The translations under genes and the position numbers were made by a program. Shown here one piece after another: positions 1 through 10,800 of a DNA stretch of 64,000 bases (positions are counted from its first letter, which is position 1; every line of letters starts with the position of its first letter). Origin of the DNA: Taeniopygia guttata (taxonomy: Eukaryota > Chordata > Aves > Passeriformes > Estrildidae); NCBI RefSeq assembly GCF_048771995.1, contig NC_133024.1:4283001-4347000 (forward strand), given 5' to 3'. The notes beneath the pieces were generated by a model that saw nothing but the letters and a program-made list of their open reading frames with translations, made no database searches and was not told the origin of the DNA.

Positions 1-684
1 TTTCTGCACAGCAGGCGTAAGGACCAGTAGTCCTGCACTGACTTGTAGCTTTGAAGTTCTCCACAAGCTTCATGCTGGCTTTCACAGGAATAAAATCTTG
101 GGTCTGCCATGCTAGAGCAGCAGCTGCTTACATTCAATACATTTTTCACAACAGCCTTACTAAGAAAATGGGCATCTTGTTCTTGTAACCCTTAGAGCCA
201 TCAGCAGTGGCCCTCATGCAGCTGACTATAGCAGTATGCCAATCCTTCTGAAAACTTGCTGAGTTTATTTTTCAGCCTCACCAACAACTGACTATAAAGC
301 CTGCATTAGTAGAGCTGTTGTATGTCAGCCTTATTTAGGCATAAGATAGCTCCAGACCTGATTTAGCCTTCCACTCCCTTCTGGTTGTGAGATTGAGTAG
401 CGCTGGCAAGAGCAGTAAAAGGATTAATTATTGAAGTGGCTTGGATTTCAAGTGCAGTTCTCCTTTCAAGCTACTTGGCGACACATAAGCTGTTTACTTC
501 CTAATATTAATCTCAACAGAGGGCTTCAGCTGAAAGATTCCAGGACTCTGCATCATGCTGGCTAGTGCTACTCAGCATTTATTTTTAAGGTCATTAGAAT
601 GTGATGCAGTTCACTGCTGTCAGGATGCCCTTTTGAGAGCATGGGGAAAAGGGTGAGGTGAGAGATGCAAGTAAAAAAAACGAA
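1..684. other. Flanking DNA, no gene seen
   Basis: No exon or repeat recognised. In human, USP16 lies tail-to-tail with CCT8, so the left edge could approach the 3' end of that gene, but nothing here shows it. Confidence 0.4.
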
Positions 685-1230
685 GCACAGAATCATAAAT
701 TGGTTTGTGTGGGAAAGGACCTTAAATATCGTCCAGTTCCAAACCTCTGCTGTGGGCAGGGACATCTCCCACTAGACCAGGTTGCTCCAAACCCCATCCA
801 GCCTGGCCTTGAACACTTACACTCAGAGGACAGCCAGTGTCTCTGTGCAACCTGTGCTAAGACCTCACAGCCCCCACAGGGGTGAATTTCTTCTTGTGTA
901 TCAACCCTAAATTTCCCCTATTTCACTTTGAAGACATTCCCTTTTGTCTGGTCACTGTAGTCCCTGATGCAGAGTCCCTCTCCAACTTCCCTGAACCCCC
1001 TTCAGACACTGGAAGGTGCTGTGAGGTCTCCACACAACCTTTTCTTCTCTTTGCTGAACAGCCCCAACTTTCTTTGCCCGTCCATAGGAGAGGTGCTCAG
1101 TCCCCTCATCAACTTGGTGGCCCTCCTCTGAACTCATTTTACCATTCTTTCTTATGTTTGACGCAGTACATCTGTACACAGTGCTCCAAGTGGGGTCTCA
1201 GGACAGGGGCTACTGAATGCAGACCTGCTG
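685..1230 (-). mobile_element. CR1-type LINE fragment
   Basis: Starts at the low end with the reverse complement of the CR1 3' terminus (cagaatcata), then the familiar CR1 3' region (gggacatctcccactagacc, ccttgaacac), and runs to ctccaagtggggtctca at about 1186. Truncated 5' end. Lies beyond the CCT8 poly(A) signal. Confidence 0.85.
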
Positions 1231-1582
1231 CCAACAGTTAATTATTTCAACATTCATTTGACTGTTTACACTCAAGTACTGGCCAAGGAGCACAAATAAG
1301 AGCACAGAGCCACAGCAATCGTGGGTCACGAGCTCCCTGCAGCAGGCTTGTGGTCAGTCTCCCTGCACATTGAGTCTCTTGTGCCTACAACAGGAATTGG
1401 TATGTGATCTCCCCCTTTAATTCAGCCCCTGGTAAGTTCTGCCTTCTTTCTCATCAGGCAGCCAGCCAAGGGTCAGCCCATCACATCCACAGTGTCATTC
1501 ATCCCCTACACATTCACTGATTGGGAACAACATGTCACGCTAGCTCCAAATGAAGTAAGTCAACATTTTAACAGTGAGTACG

Positions 1583-1588
1583 TTTATT
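1583..1588 (-). promoter_or_regulatory. CCT8: CCT8 polyadenylation signal
   Basis: AATAAA on the minus strand, about 136 bases downstream of the CCT8 stop codon. It is the first canonical signal after the gene. Confidence 0.8.
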
Positions 1589-1723
1589 GAGGTGTTTGAA
1601 GTTCTGCACTCCATTGGACACTGTTCATAATTTAAAGGCAAGAGCAAAACATTGTGATAGGCTCCAACTGGAATATTAAAAAACTCACAAATTCACGTCA
1701 CTTAAGAAATACAGTTAAACTGT

Positions 1724-1801
1724 TCAATCATTTTGGTCTTCATCCCAGTCTTTCTTTCCTGACGGAGGTTTTGGGCCACCAGCTGGTTTTGCCATAATGA
1801 T
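1724..1801 (-). CDS. CCT8: CCT8 terminal coding exon, canonical form
   Basis: Residues 524-548, IIMAKPAGGPKPPSGKKDWD then EDQND and TGA. This is the tail known from chicken and human CCT8. Acceptor is cttcaag. Confidence 0.97.
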   Translation of the reverse strand: MIMAKPAGGPKPPSGKKDWDEDQND

Positions 1802-4800
1802 CTTGAAGAGAATAGAGAAGTAGAAAAGGCTAATGTTAAAGTCAGGCTTGTACCCTTTCTCCTACAGCAACATGACTCTGAATGCTAGCATTCACTACAT
1901 ACATGCAGTTTCCCTACTCAGAACCCAAGCCTGTGAATATCTGAGACATTAACAACTTTTTTCTTGAGAATGGTAGAGGCTGAGCCTTGATACAGTAAAA
2001 AGAGGTATTTTACCTCATGTTTGCATGCAGAGTAAGACTTCAGTTAGTCTACAGAAAGTGAGTGCTTAAACAGGCCAACAGCAGACTAGTTTACAGAGTG
2101 CACACTACAGAAAGCATTATCAAAGCTATTGTTCTCAATTATTGTCTCTAAGTATGACACTTTAAAACCACTAAGTCCATTAGTCCTACCACATTAAAAC
2201 TCATTCTCTGCCCTGGCTACATGGACAAGTAAAGTAAATCTGAAATTGCTCTTCAGGAAAATTTGAATTCAGGTGCAGAATTAATTTGCACAAATACAGG
2301 ATGTAGCAATCAGCACACAGCAGAAGACAACGGTGTTATGTGTTCTCAAGGAGCAAACAATCTGCCATGTGCTTGTCAATGAACTCATGCATGCTCTTAC
2401 AGATACCTCTCTGCTAAAGAAACAGAGCTTACTGCACACTAGTATTCAGGCTCATCTTTCCAGTCATCCTTATCCCAATGTCCTTGTTGCTTAGGAGCTT
2501 TTGGACCGCCTGCTGTTTTTGCCATAATAATCTACAAAAGTTTTACATGCAAATTCATTTTTGCTGAAGTTTCACAAAATAATGAAAGATTTTTATCATC
2601 AAGATTTTACCCTCTTTTTCCTAAAAATTGGATTTTCATGTAAAAATACATGAGAGAAGGTTTCTTCTAATGAAGCTTGTTCCTACAGAAGTTAGGGTAA
2701 CCCTCTGGATACAAATATCAACTGTCTTCAAAATATCAACAAAATCTTAAAAAAAAAATGCCAACAAACTTTAATAGTACTGCTACAGAAGCAGCCACAT
2801 TCCAGATTACAAGCTCTTGAACAAATGACTTCCTGGTTTCCAGAAATGAGCAAACCACAGTCTCAAGTAACATGTTTACCCCTTGCATTTCCAGGAGATT
2901 CCACCTATTTGCATGAGGGTTCTGCCAGGTTTTAATTCAGTACCCAAATGACACATAAGCTTACCTGATCAACCCTTAGGACAGTTACTGCTGCATTTGT
3001 AGCTAGCTTGATACCCCACAATTTTCCAAGATATGTGTCTAACACACCAGCTTCCAACATGTCCTTCACTGCAGCAGCTTCAGCCTGTCAGATGGGGAAA
3101 AAAACATTATTCAAAATGATTCTCAGGCTTTCTCCTAGCAAGGTGGTATCACTTTTCTAATCTCATCTTCTCCCTTTAGAAAACCTTCATTCCTAATCCA
3201 TTAGCAGGAAGATAAAGTCAGTAATTACTGAAGACCTACCTCCTGTTACATTAGTTCAGTATCCCACTCCACCTCTGATATAAGGCCATTATACTCAACT
3301 GAACTGCTTGCTGATAAAAAGAACATTTATGGATTTCACTTTCAAAGTTATTACTCTAAACTGTGCAACACAATGCTCCCAACAATTTAAAATAATCTAT
3401 AAATACTTCATACTGATAGAAGTACTATTAAGTATAACCTTGCACTGCAGGGCAACAGTAACATGAGAGACTATTTACCTCAATATCAAATCCAACATTC
3501 TTCTTCCCTTCCTGATGCATGGCATAAAGTTTGGAGATGACCTCATTAGCTTTTACTCCAGAGTTTTCTGCCAGTGCTCGAGGAATGGCTTCAAATGCCT
3601 CAGCAAACTTCTTGATGGCATATTGGTCAAGCCCAGGACAAGTCTAAAGTGAAGGTGAAAACCATGTCAGCATTTCAGTAACTGTAATTTCTCCCCACAC
3701 TTGTTATCACACAAATATGTATGTTGGTATGAAATAATATTTGTAATTTTTTGTAAGATGTGTGTGTGAAGATGAAAAGCCAAGAAGCCTGTTTGCCATA
3801 CCTCTCCATAAGATGTGATCTGTTTGGCTAATTCAATCTCTGTTGCACCTCCTCCAGGAACAAGACGTTTATCCTGTGGAAAGACCACACCAAAACACAG
3901 TATTTTGCATACAGTATCCATTACTTCTTATTTTTTTAGGATTTTTCTAGTCTATCAAGAATGCAAGAGAACTTTATTCCACAAAGGCTTATTAAGAACC
4001 TACTTCAGAACAAACATGCATTATAAGGGAAATCACAAATATTAAATTTCCCTTATATTATAACGGAGACCAGAATTTACTAATTCATTCCAATGTGTTT
4101 CAAGAAAAACAGCTTCTTTTGTAAAAACCAAAGTAATAATGCAGTGGGTTTTGTGTCTCGGATTTTTTGGGGTTTTTTTAAAAAAAAATTAATTCCTGGT
4201 TAACTGTAACAGCATTCCTAGATTTTCTCTTTTTTTCCCATTATTTTATTGGGAAATATCATACAGGAAACCAATCTACTGTATACTAAGTTTAATATGT
4301 CAACAGGTATTACACGGTGTTGGGACTTTTTGTTTTGTCTTATTGCATTTTAAATTAAGCATTTTGTACATCCTTTGGCAAACCAGAATTTACTTAACTC
4401 TGATCTCTTAACCCACAAAGTAATCATCATAAATCTTAAAACAGGACAACTCCTGGAGACAATCATAAATGCACAACATTTCTGTACTCAAAATCAATGT
4501 CCATGTCTTGGTATGTAAAGGAGATTAATATTCTAACAGTTTTAATAATTTTTGCATGCTGTTTTCCAAGTAAATACAGGAACATTTCTTTTTGGGAAAA
4601 AAAAAATAAAAATGAAATAATATTTTTATGACCACATAACTGCTCACACACAAAAAAAAAATCCTCTGCCTCAAACTGATTCACTTCTCATTTACGTACC
4701 CTCGTGAGTACTTTGAAAGTATTGACACCATCATCCACGGCTCTCTCTATGTCATCCATCAGATTGTCTGTAGATCCACGAATGAGGATAGTAGAAATGG

Positions 4801-7800
4801 CTCCATCCTCCTTTTCTGTTCAGAGACATGAATTACTGAATTAATTAATTAATCTTATATCCAAAACGCATACAAACACACTTGAGAACAGCAGTGTCAG
4901 CAGTTCTACAGAACATACATACCATGCTTAAACACCACAACCTGTGTATCCCCAACCTCTGATAAATACACACTGTTGCAGTGACCCATTTCTTCAAGAG
5001 TAGGGGGAGTCTAGAAATAAAAACATGAGTTAAGAACTGGACCTGCTCATCAGTTCTCATCCTCCTGCACCTCATTTGGGAAGTACATACCAGTCTGGGT
5101 AGGGCTGTTGCACCAACTGTTTTGCACAGTCTTCTCAGATCCCACTTGGAGTTCAACCTTCAAAAACAAGTTTCCATAACAATGTTAACACATGCAAAAG
5201 TATTGTCTTAACTTGGCAACTACATTTCATAAATCTGGTAGTCCAAGTGTTTTCATGATCTCCTAGTACTTACCTTACTAACATAAGATTGTACTTGTTG
5301 GCATAATGAAGAGCCATATCTGCCACTTTGCCACCTGTTACTACTACATTTGCACCACTATCAGCAATAGCTTTGACTTGCAAATCCATTAGATTTTCTT
5401 CTCCTTTACTGAAGTTCATCAGTTCTTCAGCATTCTTTATTAGGACAGTGCCCTAGTGAAACACATACACTGTTAAAACTTCAGCATTAAACCATATACC
5501 TACAAGTTTCTGACAAAGCATTTTGTCTCCCAACCTATCTGTAAACTTTAAGTCATCCTGTTTTGTAATACTGACACACTCCCAGGCAACAGGGTAAAAA
5601 ACGAGAGGAAAAAAAATGGAAATCACCAGTCAATTCCAGACAACCTTGGGGTTCAGAAATTCAAGCCGTAGTTTGGCTCAAGTAACCCAAAAAAACCAAC
5701 ACCATTTCCCCTATCTCAAAAACTCTGTGAAGCAATCAAGGTTCAGAACTTTTCTATTAACTTTTTTAAACTAAGAAAATCAATATTCACCAAAATATCT
5801 CAATCACCAAGTGTCAAGAATATTTATAGCTAAGTCTAAAAATAAGAGCACATATGCATAAATAGAGATGTAACTTATTTTGAGCTCTAACATACCTTAG
5901 TTTCAGTTATCATACCATCAAAAGGGCAGGAATACACAGCTATTTTTGCATCTTTGACAGAAGTAACATCTCCTTCAGTTTCTTTTTTAAAAACCATGCC
6001 ATGCAGTACTGAGGAAGCAGAAATACCAGCACCCTGAAAGGAAATAAATGGAATCTGAGACTTTTTACAAGGGCAAGTAGTGATGGGACAAGGGAGAATG
6101 GTTTCTCACTCAAAGAAAGTAAGTTTTGATTAAATATCAGGAAAAAATTCTTCCCTGTGAGGGTGGTGAGGCCTTGGCTGCCCAGAGAAACTGCAGCTGC
6201 CCCATCCCTGGAAGTGTTCAATGCCAGGTTGGACAGAGCTTGGAGCAGCCTGGTCTAGTGGAAGATGTCCCTGCCCATGGTACGGGGCTGGAACTGGAGC
6301 TGGGTGATCTTTAAGACACATTCCAGCCCAAACCAAACTGTTCTTTGATTCTGTGAACTGCGGAACACTGCATTACTGCCCATTTGTTGTCAGAAAGCTG
6401 CACTATTCTGCATGAAAAGCAGACCTTACAATCATTTGGATGTAACACCCTAAGTGTAAGACTTCAGCTTATTCAGCAACAACAAACACTGTCTAACAGG
6501 TTCCCATTTTAGATTACTTCCAGTATGAATGATTCCTGTTTCTGAATGCTGCTACTGGAGACTATACAAGAGAAAGACTAACTTCCAAAATTCAGTACAC
6601 ATGCCACAACAAAATTAGAGAAGACTCTCTGGAAGTTCAAAGTTACACTATTTACCTTAATAATTACACTAAAGCCAGCTACTTCAAACTTACCACAATT
6701 TTGCACACTCTGATATTATCAACATTGAAATGACCAGAATCAGGAAGAATAGAAACTGGAGGAGAAAAAAAGAAAATAAGAAAAATAATGAATATGTCTC
6801 ACCTAATGAATAAAGTAGAACAGTGCATAAACAATGCCTGGAATTTTTCTGAACTACTTAATTCAGTGGTTTGAGATATACGCCTAAATTCAAGACAATT
6901 ATAACCTGCTAATAACTGGCATAAAGAGAAACAGAAATTTTATTTTTAAAAAGTAATAATCAGAAAGAAAGACTTATTCAGGCTGCTCAGTTAATTAAGT
7001 TCAGGTAGAGTCAAGAGGTAAGTCTAACCCAGAGTATTTAGAGAAATCACTGGAAATAAAAATGAAGGTTTTGTCCTGGAAATGTAAAGGGATAACAACT
7101 CAACAGAACTACAGTCTTACTTCCATTGTTCTGTGGCTGCGACTAAAAACAGCTTATTAGAAGCACAGTATGTCTTCCTAATGATATAAAAAGAGGGAGA
7201 AAGATGGAATTCTGCACTAAAAGGACATGAAAGCTATTTCTAGAAATGCCTAGTAGGAAAGGCAAACCTTTTCTGAACTACAATGCCAATGCAGAGTTCA
7301 ACATGAAGAAGATTACCCTAATTTCAGAGGTAAAGAGTTCCATCCAATCCAACCTGCTAACTCACCACACTTCCCATCTTACATGAAAATGTAAGGACCA
7401 TAACCAAACCTACTCAGTGTTTCAGCTGAGTGCCCACACCTATTCCAGCCCCACTTACCACAGGCCTGAGCAATGAGCTTTGCCAAGAACTGTTCATTGC
7501 CATATTGTTTGCTCATGACTGACGTGTACAACAAAGATGCCACTTCTTCAACATCTCGAAGGTTCTTTGCAGAACAGCACACCAAATCTGGAAGAATTTC
7601 TAGGGCTTTCTTGCAAGCCTTTTCATATCCCTCAATCACCTGTGTAGCAAAGAGTAAATATTCACTACGAGACTTCATACTGCTTTTAACTGCTTGTCAA
7701 ATAGCCATAAAACGTTAACAGATGCAAAAGTTTACAAGGGAAGCAAGCAATCACAAGTAACAGAACACACGGTTCCCCTTCAAACATCTTTATCTAAAAA

Positions 7801-10800
7801 ATCAGGTGGGAAGAAAGCAGATGATTCCACAGTATTATGACCAAGAACACTTATCAGTAGCAATCTGGATTCAAGCTGTGAATTGTAATGAGACTATAAC
7901 TTGCCTCTGAGACAGATAACCCCATCCTCAGAAGGTCTTCTGCTAACTCCAGAAGAACTCCAGCAAAAACGAGGACAAAATTTGTTCCATCTCCAACTTC
8001 TTGTTCTTGCATGTGTGAAGCCATCACAAGCATTTTTGCAGCAGGATGCTGGACCTTTAAAAGAAGTTACACATCTTGGTGACTAACACACCACCTAAGA
8101 CTGCAGCTTCAGGCTTTTTCTATGCATCTTTCTAAGCTCTCTTATTTCAAATTGTACCTAGAGATATGAAGAATGCACAACACTGGAAAAGAAAGCAGCA
8201 CAGATATTCTTAATTGGCTAACTTCTCTAGTAAGAAAAAGCAGAAATATATATTTAAAAAATATCAGAGAACTGAACATTGCCCCTACAACATACATTAG
8301 ACATCCCTGACATTGGTTCTGAGCTACTTTCACACACTGCAGTGGTTTCACAACTGACTTCTGCAACAGGAAAAGAGTCTGGAGTTTAGATGAGTTTAGA
8401 TCTTCAAATCGAATTCATGTGTAACATACAAAATACTTGTCCAAATAACAGTTTCATTTTAAGGGAGGGGGTATGTGGGAGAGTCCTGCTTGAAGATTGC
8501 ACTGCTTCACTATTCTTTCAAATAAATGCAATAAAATTCCATATTCCTGAATACTTATACCTACCATTTTATACTTACTTTATCCTTACTGACAGTCAGA
8601 ACTGTAACAGCCCATGAGCAGAAACACTGGTGCACAACTGGCATCATCTGAAGCAAGAAAACTTACCTCTAGCTCTCTCAGGATAGTAGCAGCATCATTT
8701 GTAACAAAAAGCTTTTCCAGATGATTGATAACCATTTTGTTCATTCCTAAATGGGGAAACAAAACAATTGATAAAAATAATTCCTTATGCAAAAAAATTT
8801 TGTACACAGACACTGTTTCCTAACTTTCAGGTGTATCTTGCACATTAAAATGTTAGCTCTGTTTATAATTTAAGAACTTCAAAACATTTTTGTGAAATAA
8901 TACTTGAAGTGTAGGACATTAAGGAGAAATCAGTGATTTCAGAGTAAGCAGTTTTCTGTTCAGAAATACCAGCACATAATTTAATTAAACAATAGAGGAG
9001 AATATTTTGTTTCTATATATCTGACTGAACAAGATTATGTTCACTATGACTACCTACCATGTTATCATGTTTCCTTTAATTTTTATACTTTTTCATATAT
9101 TTTATACTGTGTTTCAAAGAGAACACAGTAACTGCTACAAAAACCTGGCAAAGCAGACACTGATCAAGAGCTGTCAAAACAAAATCTGTTTTCTACAGTC
9201 ACAAAGAAATAGTCACGTATTTGCAGTTTTAGAGCAAGTCCAGTGTGTTTCCCCCAGCTGCTTGTTTGTCAAAGTATGTTTAGCTCCAAACATAGCATTG
9301 TCTCAAAAATGCAGCAATAATTTTAAGATTTATTTACCATTTGGTCCATATGCTGTACGGGTGGTTTGAGCAAGTTCTTTGCATGCCTGGATGTTTCTAT
9401 AGACAGCTTCTTCTAGTCCTGAATAATGCTAAAGAGAAAAATGACTGATCAGAATTAGGCTAACAAAAAAAGTGATGAACTAGTAAATTCTCATTAAAGC
9501 AGCGTCAATTCACTGAGTCCTTCAAAGTCTTTTATTAATATACATTTGGTATTTCACATACCGTGTAAATAGACACCAAACCTTACCCAAAGACAGTGAG
9601 AATTAGTGCGTACACCTTCTCAACTAGGCAGCTCAGCAGTCATAAAAAGCTTCTAAAGAGAAAATCTGAACAGTAACCTGACTTGCAATACAGTTTGCAT
9701 CCCCTCAGTCTTCCAAAAAAGTTTTGTGACATGCCAAAAACAAACAGAAAACAACCAAGACCCAGTTGGAGAGGTGCAAGGGTTTCTGTACATGCTTCTT
9801 TACTTGCACCTTTGTATGCTACGAAAATAATTTAACTCAGTTCTCTGTTCAAAACACAGAACTGAGTTAAGTGAATTTGAAAATTCAGAAGCAGAATGAT
9901 TAAGTAAAATATCTGTGCTTGAGAAGGCGATCAGCCTGGCTTCAGTTTGGGAACCTTAAGACAAGATGGGGTCACTAGAAAGGACCTTAAAAAAAAAAAA
10001 GCAGGATAAAAAGCACTGTGCAGCCCATAAGAGAAGGGAGAAAAGTAATAATATTTACTCTCTAAATACAAACCAAACATCTTAGATTGCCAGCTGCCTC
10101 CTTGTTTTGCAGAAGACAAGTCTCGCTGTTCTGGCCCTGAATTTTCTAACACTGAGGCCACTCTGCTTCCCTGTTCTGCCCCTGCCCTGAACATATGTCA
10201 TTATTTGGCTCCAAGAAGGATTCTAAAACTAAACACAAAGGGCTTTCTCTTCTTTCTGTTAAGTAGCAACAAATAGAAAAGTTTCCTATTTTCCCTCTTT
10301 CTTGGAGAGAGGGACTTTGGACAAGAGCCTGGAGAGACAGGACAAGGGGCAAAGGCTTCACACTGAATAAGAGTAGGTTTCTATTAAGTGCTAGAAATCC
10401 CTGAAATTCTTCCCTGTAAGGGTGGTGAGGCCCTGGCACAGATTTCCCAGAAAAAATGCAGATACACAACCCTGGAAGTGTCCAAGATCAGGCTGGATGG
10501 GGCTTGGAGCTAAATGATATTTAAGGTCCCTTTCAAGCCAAAGTCTTCGGCTGATTCTATAAATAATAAAAAATAAATAAACCCCACACCTGCTTGCTTT
10601 CTGCCCACTATTCAAAGAAAGCTTCTCCTTTATTAAAATACATTTCTCCAGTTCTACCAAAATCTTCATTATGTTAACGTCAAACACAACGAAACCGGAT
10701 TTATTGGTAAGGAAATCTATAGAAAACATTGTTCTGCATCGCTGACAAAGCTATCAGAAAATATCAAGCAGAACGACCCGGATACTTCTGAACTGCTTCA

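Noticed and set aside
6126..6336. Open frames on both strands in the CCT8 intron
   Set aside because: They are translations of a CR1 3' region. Similar frames recur at 42297-42715 and 50477-50821 for the same reason.
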